Shown here: one piece after another, positions 1-6,409 of the stretch | How the letters are laid out: each line of letters begins with the position of its first letter | Position numbering within the stretch: the stretch's first letter is position 1 | NCBI GenBank assembly: GCA_002938045.1 | Contig: PTLJ01000068.1 | Coordinates: 1-7,640, forward strand | Reading direction: 5' to 3' | Length of the DNA stretch: 7,640 nt | DNA from: Alphaproteobacteria bacterium MarineAlpha3_Bin4 | Lineage (GTDB): Bacteria; Pseudomonadota; Alphaproteobacteria; Rhodospirillales; Casp-alpha2 | The notes under the pieces: model-generated | What the model was told of the DNA's origin: nothing | What the model saw: the letters and a program-made list of their open reading frames with translations, nothing else | The model's database searches: none | Program-made: the position numbers and the translations under genes

Positions 1-944
1 CCGCCCTGCATTGACGTGACGGAATCAGCGGGCAACAGATCGACGAGCGGTCCCGACTTAAGCTTCTGCATCCGGCCCGGCCACTCGGCCCCTGTCAGTC
101 CCATTGCCAGGGCACGATCATCGACGGTGAAGCCCTGCAGCCTGTCGAGCGCCGCGACGGCGACGCCGGCATTGCCAATCTGATGCGAGCCGACCAAGTT
201 AGGCATCGGCAGCCTTCGGCTCGCCAGCGGCCCTTCGTAGACCAGCTCCGCGCCGTCAACGCCGACGGTCCAGTCGCTGTCTTGTTCGTAGAGCAACGCG
301 CCGAGGGCTTCCGCCTTCGCCCGGATCACCTCCGCCGCCTCCGGCGCTTGACGGGCCAGAACGCAGACGACACCATGCTTTAGGATGCCGGCTTTCTCGG
401 CCGCGATCTCGGCCAGTGTGCCGCCGAGGAACTGCTGGTGGTCCATGGACACCGGGGTGATCACGCTCATGGCTGGGCGCTTGACCGTATTGGTGGCGTC
501 GAGCCGTCCGCCGAGCCCGGTTTCCAGCAGAACGACATCTGCAGGCGCGCGCGCGAATGCCAAGAGCGCCGCGGCCGTGGTGATCTCGAAGAACGTAATC
601 GGTTCATCGCCATTGGCGTCCTCGCATTCGTGCAGCAGTTCGATCAGGTCGTCCTCTTCGATCAGTTCGCCGGCGAGGCGGATGCGCTCATTGAATAGCA
701 CCAAGTGCGGAGAGATGTGAACGTGGACGCTGTAGCCGGCTGCCTCTAGCGCCGCACGCAAATAGGCTATCACTGAGCCCTTGCCGTTGGTACCAGCAAC
801 ATGGACGGTCGGCGGTAGGTGGCGTTCTGGGTTGCCGAGGTGCGCGAGCAGGGCCTCAACCCGGCTGAGAGAGAGATCAATCAGTTTGGGGTGGAGCCTT
901 TTCAGCCTGCCGAGGACGATGGCGCTGTCTTCCGGCGTAGCCAC
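1..944 (-). CDS. folC: Bifunctional folylpolyglutamate/dihydrofolate synthase, 5' part (3' end outside window)
   Basis: FolC uses ATP to join glutamate to dihydropteroate (making dihydrofolate) and then adds further glutamates to reduced folates, in the cytoplasm. The frame is open for 314 codons to the window edge with no stop or frameshift. The family is usually about 420-450 residues, so roughly the last quarter is missing. Visible Mur-ligase-type motifs in order: the ATP-binding loop VAGTNGKGS at residues 49-57, an SPHL motif at 78-81 followed by FNERIRL, FFEITT at 118-123, ETGLGGRLDATN at 141-152, DHQQFLG at 168-174, EKAGILK at 183-189, and WPGRMQ at 288-293 at the start of the C-terminal domain. 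The start is GTG at 942-944, 3 bases after the accD stop. It gives a family-like N-terminus, but I see no Shine-Dalgarno sequence, so coupled reinitiation from accD is likely. The last visible residues (PADSVTSMQGG) look somewhat longer than the usual link to the LDGGHNP motif, which lies outside. The bifunctional assignment is from the family; a synthase with only one activity cannot be excluded. Confidence 0.95.
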   Translation of the reverse strand, partial: MATPEDSAIVLGRLKRLHPKLIDLSLSRVEALLAHLGNPERHLPPTVHVAGTNGKGSVIAYLRAALEAAGYSVHVHISPHLVLFNERIRLAGELIEEDDLIELLHECEDANGDEPITFFEITTAAALLAFARAPADVVLLETGLGGRLDATNTVKRPAMSVITPVSMDHQQFLGGTLAEIAAEKAGILKHGVVCVLARQAPEAAEVIRAKAEALGALLYEQDSDWTVGVDGAELVYEGPLASRRLPMPNLVGSHQIGNAGVAVAALDRLQGFTVDDRALAMGLTGAEWPGRMQKLKSGPLVDLLPADSVTSMQG

Positions 945-947
945 GGC

Positions 948-1910
948 CTAGTTGACGTCGTGAACATCGGGCGGGGCCGGGGTTCCCGTCCCCTTGGTTT
1001 TGGCTGGCTCCGGACGGCCACCATCGGCGTCGAGCATGGGCAGTAGTTCACTCGTTGGCTTGGTGTTGCAAAGCAGCCCGAGCACTCGGGCCAACGTCTC
1101 GCGCAGTTCGTGGCGGTGGACGACCATGTCGACCATGCCGTGCTCCAACAGGTATTCGGCCTTCTGGAAGTTATCAGGCAGTGTTTCGCGGATGGTCTGC
1201 TCGATTACCCGCTGGCCGGCGAAGCCGATGACGCAGTCCGGCTCGGCAATGGCGATGTCACCCAACATGGCAAACGACGCTGAGACGCCGCCGGTGGTCG
1301 GGTCGGTGAGGACGACGAGATAGGGTAGCCCGGCATGGCGCACCTCTTCGACGGCGATAGTTGTGCGCGCCATCTGCATCAGCGAATGGGCGCCTTCCTG
1401 CATGCGTGCGCCGCCCGATGACGGCACCACGACCAGTGGCGCTTCCTGGGCGACGGCGAGCCGTGCCGCTGCCAACAGGCCGTCGCCAACGGCGATGCCC
1501 ATGGACCCACCCATGAACTCAAAATTGAGTGCCGCGATTACTACCGGCATGCCGCCAATTTTGCCGTGCGCGACGACCAGTGCGTCGGCATCGCCAGTCT
1601 TGTTTTGGGCTTCACGGAGACGGTCGGTGTACGCCTTGCGGTCTCGGAACTTCAAGGGATCGGCCAGCGGTGTGCCCTGCTCTATGGTCTGGTACTCACC
1701 GTCGTCGAACAGAAAGGTTAATCTTTGCTTAGAGTTGAGCCGCATGTGGTGGCCGCAGTGTTGGCACACGTGTTGGTTCTTTTCTAGATCGCGATGAAAG
1801 ATCATCTGCGCACAGGCCGGGCACTTGTCCCACAGGTTCTCGGGGATCTCTTTTTGGCCGCCAACCAGCTCCTTGAGCTTGGGCCGAACAAAATTTTTGA
1901 GCCAGTTCAA
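948..1910 (-). CDS. accD: Acetyl-CoA carboxylase carboxyltransferase subunit beta
   Basis: AccD pairs with AccA to form the carboxyltransferase half of acetyl-CoA carboxylase. It moves the carboxyl group from biotinylated AccB to acetyl-CoA, giving malonyl-CoA, the first committed step of fatty acid synthesis. The 320-residue length is normal. The N-terminus MNWLKNFVRPKL is typical and is followed by a zinc ribbon with Cys30, Cys33, Cys49 and Cys52. The crotonase-fold carboxyltransferase domain follows, with FMGGSMG at 132-138, SSGGARMQEG at 163-172 and a TDPTTGGVSAS segment near 204-214. The tail from about residue 282 is rich in Pro, Gly, Thr and Lys, and is probably disordered. The start codon is TTG at 1908-1910. 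It is supported because it gives exactly the expected N-terminus, and its TTGA overlaps the trpA stop by 4 bases. Upstream there is only a weak GAGAG. The gene is probably translated by coupling to trpA. The accD-folC pairing is common in proteobacteria. The weak start may limit AccD output, but that is inference. Confidence 0.97.
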   Translation of the reverse strand: MNWLKNFVRPKLKELVGGQKEIPENLWDKCPACAQMIFHRDLEKNQHVCQHCGHHMRLNSKQRLTFLFDDGEYQTIEQGTPLADPLKFRDRKAYTDRLREAQNKTGDADALVVAHGKIGGMPVVIAALNFEFMGGSMGIAVGDGLLAAARLAVAQEAPLVVVPSSGGARMQEGAHSLMQMARTTIAVEEVRHAGLPYLVVLTDPTTGGVSASFAMLGDIAIAEPDCVIGFAGQRVIEQTIRETLPDNFQKAEYLLEHGMVDMVVHRHELRETLARVLGLLCNTKPTSELLPMLDADGGRPEPAKTKGTGTPAPPDVHDVN

Positions 1911-2758
1911 GGGGTCGAACTCTCGGCGGCGATGCGAATTCCTCCGGCCAACTCGCCGACCAGGCCCAGAACACGGTCAACCAGCTCCGGCTTGGCGCGG
2001 CAGTCGGCGTCCAGGTTGTCGCGGACGAGATCGACAAGGGCCGACCCGACAACCGCTGCGTCGGCGACCGCCGCTACCTCGGCCGTCTGTTCCGGGGTGC
2101 GAATGCCGAAGCCGACGGCGATGGGCAGGTCAGTCCGGCGGCGGATGCGTTCAATCGATTGGCGGACGTCATCGATCGCTGCCGCGCGCGTGCCGGTGAT
2201 GCCGGTGATCGATACGTAGTATACGAACCCGGACGCCTTCTCGAGCACCATCGGTAGCCTTGCGTCGTCGGTCGTCGGCGCCGTCAGGTAGATGAAGTTA
2301 AGCCCGGCCTTGATCGCCGGCAGACAGAGCTCACCCTCCTCCTCCGGCGGTAGGTCGACCATGATCAGGCCGTCGATGCTGGCGTCCTTGGCGTCCGCGA
2401 GGAACCTGTCAACACCGTATTTGTAGATTGGGTTGTAGTAGCCCATCAGAATAATCGGCGTCTCGTGGTCGTGCTGGCGGAAGCCGCGCACCATGTCGAT
2501 GGTCTTACTCAGCGTCATACCGTTCTTGAGCGCGCGCAAGGAGCTTGCTTGGATCGACGGGCCGTCGGCCATCGGGTCGCTGAAGGGCATGCCAAGCTCG
2601 ATCAGGTCGACCCCGGCTGAGGGCAGGCCTGCCATGATCTCGCTTGCCGTCTCTGGGTTCGGGTCGCCGGCGGTGAGGAAGCTAACCAGCCCGCTGCGGC
2701 CCTCGGCTTTCAATTCGGCGAAGCGCCGACCGATCCGCGTTTCCGGCATCGCGCTCAT
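1907..2758 (-). CDS. trpA: Tryptophan synthase alpha subunit
   Basis: TrpA cleaves indole-3-glycerol phosphate to indole and glyceraldehyde-3-phosphate. Indole then passes through a tunnel to TrpB in the alpha2-beta2 complex. The 283-residue TIM barrel has the signature LIELGMPFSDPMADGPSIQ. Its Glu54 and Asp65 match the catalytic Glu49 and Asp60 of the E. coli enzyme in both motif and spacing. Further marks are ILMGYYNPI, DGLIMVDLPPEE, YYVSITGITGTR and the phosphate-binding region PIAVGFGIRTPEQ. The first ATG (2756-2758) overlaps the trpB stop as ATGA. A second in-frame ATG at 2747-2749, at codon 4, has AAGGA (2758-2762) 8 bases upstream, an ideal spacing. The same AAGGA abuts the first ATG. 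The protein may therefore start at codon 4 (280 residues); both starts are plausible. The 3' end overlaps accD by 4 bases. Confidence 0.97.
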   Translation of the reverse strand: MSAMPETRIGRRFAELKAEGRSGLVSFLTAGDPNPETASEIMAGLPSAGVDLIELGMPFSDPMADGPSIQASSLRALKNGMTLSKTIDMVRGFRQHDHETPIILMGYYNPIYKYGVDRFLADAKDASIDGLIMVDLPPEEEGELCLPAIKAGLNFIYLTAPTTDDARLPMVLEKASGFVYYVSITGITGTRAAAIDDVRQSIERIRRRTDLPIAVGFGIRTPEQTAEVAAVADAAVVGSALVDLVRDNLDADCRAKPELVDRVLGLVGELAGGIRIAAESSTP

Positions 2759-3984
2759 CCTTGGTCTATTCCACCCATGTCGATACCGAGGTGCTTGGCG
2801 ACGGCGAAGATGTCCTTATCGCCGCGTCCGCACATGTTCATCACCATGATGTGATCTTCGGGCAGCTCGGGCGCGATCTTGGTCACGTGGGCGAGCGCAT
2901 GGCTTGGCTCCAAGGCTGGAATGATGCCTTCCTTCTCAGTACATAGTTGGAAAGCGGTGAGCGCTTCATAGTCAGTGACCGAGACGTAATCGACGCGGCC
3001 AACGTCGTGCAGCCACGAATGTTCCGGCCCGATGCCAGGGTAATCGAGGCCGGCCGAGATCGAGTGGCCATCGATGATCTGCCCGTCGTCGGTCTGCAGC
3101 AGATAGGTGCGGTTACCGTGCAGCACGCCGGGCGCACCGCCAGTCAGGCTGGCGCAGTGCTCGCCCGTTTCGATGCCGTGGCCGCCAGCCTCGACGCCGA
3201 TGATGCGCACGTCCTCGTCGTCGAGGAACGGATGGAATAGGCCCATGGCGTTGGAACCGCCGCCGACGCAGGCGATGACGCTATCGGGTAGCCGGTGCTC
3301 GGCTTCCGTTATCTGTTCGCGGACCTCGTTGCCGATCACGCATTGGAAATCTCGCACCATAGTTGGGTAGGGGTGCGGGCCAGCGACGGTGCCGATGATG
3401 TAGAAGGTGTCGTCCACGTTGGCGACCCAGTCGCGCAATGCTTCGTTCATGGCGTCCTTCAGTGTGCCGGTGCCGGCTGTCACGGAGCGCACCTCGGCGC
3501 CGAGCAACTTCATGCGGAACACGTTCGGCGCCTGGCGCTCGATGTCAGTCTCGCCCATGTAGACGACGCAGGGCAACCCGAACAGCGCGCAGACGGTGGC
3601 CGTCGCCACGCCGTGCTGGCCAGCGCCGGTTTCGGCGATGATGCGGGTCATACCTATGCGCCGGGCTAAGAGGATCTGGCCGATGGTGTTGTTGATCTTG
3701 TGGGCGCCGGTATGGTTGAGCTCGTCGCGCTTGAAATAGACCTTGGCGCCACCGAAATGCTTGGTCAAGCGCTGCGCGAAATAGAGCGGGCTCGGCCGAC
3801 CAACGTAATGCTTCATGTAATAATGGAACTCTGCCCAGAAGTCGGGGTCGTCTTTGGCTGTGGCGTAGGCCTTCTCGACGGTCAGGATCAGTGGCATCAG
3901 CGTCTCCGCCACGTAGCGGCCGCCATAGATGCCAAAATGGCCGCCCTCGTCGGCGCCGGCGCGGTAAGTGTTGAGCTTATTCAT
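2755..3984 (-). CDS. trpB: Tryptophan synthase beta subunit
   Basis: TrpB condenses indole with L-serine to give L-tryptophan, using pyridoxal phosphate. The 409-residue product matches the family (397 in E. coli). The PLP lysine is Lys96 in HTGAHKINN, equivalent to E. coli Lys87. The catalytic glutamate is Glu118 in ETGAGQHGVA, equivalent to Glu109. The phosphate-binding GGGSNA loop lies near residues 241-246, and the C-terminal NMCGRGDKD is typical. I place the start at ATG 3982-3984, which gives MNKLNTYRAG and has AGGGAAG at 3990-3996 five bases upstream. The frame stays open up to a TTG at 4032, but the extra 16 residues are not family-like and run across the putative control region. The end overlaps trpA as ATGA, fitting equal synthesis of the two partner subunits. 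A 68-bp gap separates trpB from trpF, so trpBA could have some control of its own. Confidence 0.97.
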   Translation of the reverse strand: MNKLNTYRAGADEGGHFGIYGGRYVAETLMPLILTVEKAYATAKDDPDFWAEFHYYMKHYVGRPSPLYFAQRLTKHFGGAKVYFKRDELNHTGAHKINNTIGQILLARRIGMTRIIAETGAGQHGVATATVCALFGLPCVVYMGETDIERQAPNVFRMKLLGAEVRSVTAGTGTLKDAMNEALRDWVANVDDTFYIIGTVAGPHPYPTMVRDFQCVIGNEVREQITEAEHRLPDSVIACVGGGSNAMGLFHPFLDDEDVRIIGVEAGGHGIETGEHCASLTGGAPGVLHGNRTYLLQTDDGQIIDGHSISAGLDYPGIGPEHSWLHDVGRVDYVSVTDYEALTAFQLCTEKEGIIPALEPSHALAHVTKIAPELPEDHIMVMNMCGRGDKDIFAVAKHLGIDMGGIDQG

Positions 3985-3989
3985 GGAGG

Positions 3990-3996
3990 CTTCCCT
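3990..3996 (-). promoter_or_regulatory. Ribosome binding site that decides the trpB start
   Basis: On the minus strand AGGGAAG ends five bases before the ATG at 3982-3984. It supports that ATG rather than the TTG at 4030-4032, which has no comparable sequence upstream. Confidence 0.6.
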
Positions 3997-4009
3997 AGTT
4001 TCGGCCGGT

Positions 4010-4050
4010 AAAATGCGGTCAGGGGGGCGCAAAATGCAAGAATTTTTGCA
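4010..4050 (-). promoter_or_regulatory. Putative operator or promoter region ahead of trpBA
   Basis: The gap between trpF and trpB holds overlapping repeats, given here as plus-strand sequence. A near-palindrome at 4035-4050 has perfect outer arms (TGCAA...TTGCA). A second inverted pair overlaps it, GCAAAA at 4029-4034 with TTTTGC at 4044-4049. The heptamer AAAATGC occurs at 4010-4016 and 4031-4037, exactly 21 bp apart, or two helical turns. On the minus strand a TTGCAT resembling a -35 element lies within this region, but no good -10 follows at 17 bp. The layout suits a dimeric regulator or a weak internal promoter. No known regulator is identified, and chance in a short A/T-rich patch remains possible. 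Confidence 0.28.
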
Positions 4051-4052
4051 GT

Positions 4053-4694
4053 TTAGAGCGCCTTAACCGCGTCGAGAAAGGCCCGGATCTTGGCCGTGTT
4101 CTTGACCCCTGGCGCGTCCTCGACGCCCGACGACACGTCGACCATCCGCGCCCCGCTGATGCGCACCGCCTCAGACACGGTTTCCGCCGTCAGGCCGCCG
4201 GCTAACGTCCACGGCACACCCCAGTCGCGCCCGCTCAGGAGCTCCCAGTCGAAAGCGAGCGCGTTGCCGCCGGGCCTGGTCGCGCCTTCGGGCGGCTTGG
4301 CGTCGAACATTAGCCGGTCGCATACCCCCTCATAGGCGTGGGCAGCGACGACGTCGTCAGCGCTTGCAATGGGCAGCACCTTCATGACGGCCAAGCCGAA
4401 CTTGTCGCTGATTCGGGCCGTCTGCTCCGGCGTCTCATGGCCGTGTAGCTGCAGCATGCCCACGCCGGCTTCCTCGGTGATAGCGCGGAGTAGGATATCA
4501 TCAGCGTCGGCCGTCAGCGCCACGGGAGTTACCCCTTCGGGTACCAAGCCCGTCAATCCGGCGGCCTCTTCGACCGAGAGGCTCCTCGGCGACGGCGGAA
4601 AGAAGACAAAGCCGCACATAGCCGCTCCCCCCTCGACCGCCGCTTCGACTGCCTCGGAGGTCATTAGGCCGCAGATTTTCGCCGCGACGGGCAT
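4053..4694 (-). CDS. trpF: Phosphoribosylanthranilate isomerase
   Basis: TrpF carries out the Amadori rearrangement of N-(5'-phosphoribosyl)anthranilate to the carboxyphenylamino-deoxyribulose phosphate, the third step of tryptophan synthesis. The 213-residue TIM barrel is of normal size and is monofunctional, not fused to TrpC as in E. coli. Visible motifs: KICGL with the general-base Cys8, GFVFFPPSPR at 28-37, QLHGHE at 82-87, FDAKPP with the general-acid Asp131, a PGGNALAFDW segment, and phosphate-binding LAGGL (164-168) and VDVSSGVE (185-192). The start ATG at 4692-4694 shares one base with the pyrF stop (TGATG), so translation is probably coupled to pyrF. The trpC and trpD genes are not next to it, so the pathway is split in this genome. 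Confidence 0.97.
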   Translation of the reverse strand: MPVAAKICGLMTSEAVEAAVEGGAAMCGFVFFPPSPRSLSVEEAAGLTGLVPEGVTPVALTADADDILLRAITEEAGVGMLQLHGHETPEQTARISDKFGLAVMKVLPIASADDVVAAHAYEGVCDRLMFDAKPPEGATRPGGNALAFDWELLSGRDWGVPWTLAGGLTAETVSEAVRISGARMVDVSSGVEDAPGVKNTAKIRAFLDAVKAL

Positions 4695-5392
4695 CAGGAA
4701 AGTTCGCCAGCGATCTTTTGCACCGCCGCCACCGGATCGTTGGCTTTCGTGATCGGCCGGCCGATGACAAGGTAATCAGCGCCGAGCGCGATCGCCTCGA
4801 CCGGCGTGACGACGCGCTTTTGGTCCTCGTTCGTGGCGCCGGCCGGACGGATGCCCGGCACCACCAGCTTGAAATCGGGCCCGCAGACACTCCGGAGCGC
4901 CATGATCTCCTTGGCCGAGCAGACGACGCCGTCCATGCGGCTCTTCTGGGCCAGGCGTCCGAGGCGCACGACTTGGTCCGGCAGCGGGCTGATGATGCCG
5001 ATGCCGGGCAGGTCGGTCTCGGCCAGCGAGGTCAGCACGGTGATAGCGAGCACGAGCGGCATCGCGTCACCCGCTTCCGCTGCGGCCTCCGCCGCGGCGC
5101 GCATCATCGCCACGCCGCCGACGGCATGGACAGTGAGCATCGTCGGCTGCAGCGCCAGGGCGGCGCGGACCGCCCCAGCGACCGTATTCGGGATGTCGTG
5201 GTATTTGAGGTCGAGGAACAGGGGTGCGCCGCCAGCGGTCACCCGCCTAATGCCTTCGGGGCCGTTGGCGGTGAAAAACTCCTTGCCCAGCTTGATGCCG
5301 CCGACATGCCCAGCCAGACTGGCAGCGAGCTCGGCCGCCTGGCCAGCGTCGGTGGTGTCGATGGCGACGAATATGCGCTCACACGGATTCAC
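4694..5392 (-). CDS. pyrF: Orotidine 5'-phosphate decarboxylase
   Basis: PyrF removes CO2 from orotidine monophosphate to give UMP, the last step of de novo pyrimidine synthesis. The catalytic set is present: Asp12, Lys34 (GGIKLGKEFF), and the Asp61-Lys63-Asp66 cluster in DLKYHDIPNT. The phosphate-binding VVPGIRP and IGRPIT segments follow near the C-terminus. I chose GTG at 5390-5392, giving a 232-residue product starting NPCERIFVAID after the Met. This fits the family N-terminus, and AGGGA (5402-5406) lies 9 bases upstream. The frame stays open to a TTG at 5456-5458, which would add 22 polar residues with no family counterpart and would cover a possible hairpin. The stop overlaps trpF by one base. 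PyrF with TrpF is a biosynthetic pairing without a direct metabolic step in common, though both pathways draw on PRPP. Confidence 0.95.
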   Translation of the reverse strand: MNPCERIFVAIDTTDAGQAAELAASLAGHVGGIKLGKEFFTANGPEGIRRVTAGGAPLFLDLKYHDIPNTVAGAVRAALALQPTMLTVHAVGGVAMMRAAAEAAAEAGDAMPLVLAITVLTSLAETDLPGIGIISPLPDQVVRLGRLAQKSRMDGVVCSAKEIMALRSVCGPDFKLVVPGIRPAGATNEDQKRVVTPVEAIALGADYLVIGRPITKANDPVAAVQKIAGELS

Positions 5393-5401
5393 GGCTAGAA
5401 G

Positions 5402-5406
5402 TCCCT
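5402..5406 (-). promoter_or_regulatory. Ribosome binding site that decides the pyrF start
   Basis: AGGGA on the minus strand lies 9 bases upstream of the GTG at 5390-5392. Together with the family-like N-terminus it favours this start over the upstream TTG at 5456-5458. Confidence 0.5.
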
Positions 5407-5411
5407 GCGGG

Positions 5412-5451
5412 TTCCGGTCGGCTTCCCCGGTTTTACTAGCCGGGTCCGGAA
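5412..5451 (-). other. Possible two-part hairpin in the pyrF leader
   Basis: TTCCGG at 5412-5417 is complementary to CCGGAA at 5446-5451. Inside it, CCCGG at 5426-5430 pairs with CCGGG at 5440-5444 around a 9-base loop, with an 8-versus-1-base internal asymmetry between the two stems. In the pyrF direction no run of T follows, so it is not an intrinsic terminator. It sits just upstream of the ribosome binding site and could affect initiation or mRNA stability. In GC-rich DNA such pairing can arise by chance. Confidence 0.3.
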
Positions 5452-5473
5452 AACTCAAAGAAAATCAAATGCT

Positions 5474-6406
5474 TCACGCCCGCTCGTAGGCCAGCGCCGC
5501 GGTCGCTAAGTCCAAGAGTGCGCTGCCGGCCGATTTAAACAACGTGATCTCGTCTCTCCCCCCGCGGCCCTGTGCCTCGCCGCGGACAACGGCGAACATG
5601 TCGGCGACGATGTCCTTCTCGGAGATGACGCCGCGGGTGATGGGATCGCAGATTTCGCCAGTTTTCTTGATCGCTTCCTCGGTGTCGATGTAGAGGCGCG
5701 CGCGGGTGACGCAGTCGTCGTCGGCCTCGCGCATATCCGGTGTGAAGGCGCCGACCAGATCCAGGTGCTGACCGGCGCGCAATAGCTCGCCGCGGATCAG
5801 TGGTTCGGTGGCGAGCGTTGCTGTCGAGATTATATCGGCCTCCAGCACGGCCGCGTCCAAATTGGTGACGACGTCGACGCTCGCGTCCATAGGCTCCAGG
5901 CGCCCGGCGACGGCGGCTGCCTTCTCCGAATTGCGACCCCAGACCCTGACCCGGTTAATTGGCCGCACGGTGGCATGGGCGTTGATCAGATGCGGCGCCA
6001 ACACCCCGGTACCGACCATCAAGAGTGACGACGCATCTGCACACGACAGATACCTCGACGCCAGCGCCGACGAGGCCGCGGTTTTGCGTGCCGTCAGTTC
6101 GGTGCCGTCGATCAGTGCCACCGGCTCGCCGGTCACCCGGCTGAACAATTGGTAGGTGGCCTGCACCGATGGTAGTCTGCGCTTGGCGTTGTCGGGCGCC
6201 ACGTTGACTAGCTTGATGCCGATGAAGTCCGACGCGTCCCAGGCTGGCATCACAAGCATCGTCATATCGGCTCCACCGGCGACGGGAACGGTTAAGTGGC
6301 TGCGCTCGGGAACGGTGATGTCTGCCCGGTAAGCGGCATCGAGGGTGTCGACGATGGAGGCGTAATCGAGGGACGCCTTGAGCTCAACGGCACCGAGATT
6401 GCGCAT
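5474..6406 (-). CDS. Ornithine cyclodeaminase/mu-crystallin family NAD(P)-dependent protein
   Basis: Family members include ornithine cyclodeaminase (ornithine to proline plus ammonia), alanine dehydrogenase, pyrroline-/piperideine-2-carboxylate reductase and mu-crystallin. The 310-residue length is near mu-crystallin and the reductases and shorter than classical ornithine cyclodeaminase (about 350). The N-terminal substrate domain shows PERSHL with Arg35 and IGIKLVNVAPDN with Lys65. ELTARKTAASSALAS follows, where the usual TAxRTAA arginine is replaced by Lys108, with Arg107 beside it. The Rossmann domain begins with LLMVGTGVLAPHL (GxGxxA at 132-137) and continues to VRVWGRN at 153-159. The segment LVGAFTPDMREADDD (217-231) carries the region of the catalytic aspartate. 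The ATG (6404-6406) lies 3 bases after the lapA stop without a strong ribosome binding site, suggesting coupling to lapA. The substrate cannot be decided. The length and the GAFTPDMRE segment lean toward an imino-acid reductase over a true cyclodeaminase, but that is inference. Confidence 0.88.
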   Translation of the reverse strand: MRNLGAVELKASLDYASIVDTLDAAYRADITVPERSHLTVPVAGGADMTMLVMPAWDASDFIGIKLVNVAPDNAKRRLPSVQATYQLFSRVTGEPVALIDGTELTARKTAASSALASRYLSCADASSLLMVGTGVLAPHLINAHATVRPINRVRVWGRNSEKAAAVAGRLEPMDASVDVVTNLDAAVLEADIISTATLATEPLIRGELLRAGQHLDLVGAFTPDMREADDDCVTRARLYIDTEEAIKKTGEICDPITRGVISEKDIVADMFAVVRGEAQGRGGRDEITLFKSAGSALLDLATAALAYERA

Positions 6407-6409
6407 CGC

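Noticed and set aside
1363..1797. Plus-strand 144-residue open frame opposite accD
   Set aside because: It lies wholly antisense to the conserved carboxyltransferase domain and has a low-complexity Ala/Pro/Ser composition.
3985..4032. N-terminal extension of trpB from a TTG at 4030-4032
   Set aside because: The extra 16 residues have no family counterpart, and the ATG at 3982-3984 has a good ribosome binding site and a family-like N-terminus.
5393..5458. N-terminal extension of pyrF from a TTG at 5456-5458
   Set aside because: The 22 added residues are not family-like, and the GTG at 5390-5392 has AGGGA at a suitable spacing. It is kept as an alternative in the findings.
4718..5489. Two long plus-strand open frames (226 and 227 residues) opposite pyrF
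   Set aside because: They lie antisense to a clearly conserved enzyme, overlap each other in different frames, are rich in Arg, Ala and Ser as expected from GC-rich shadow frames, and show no family motif.
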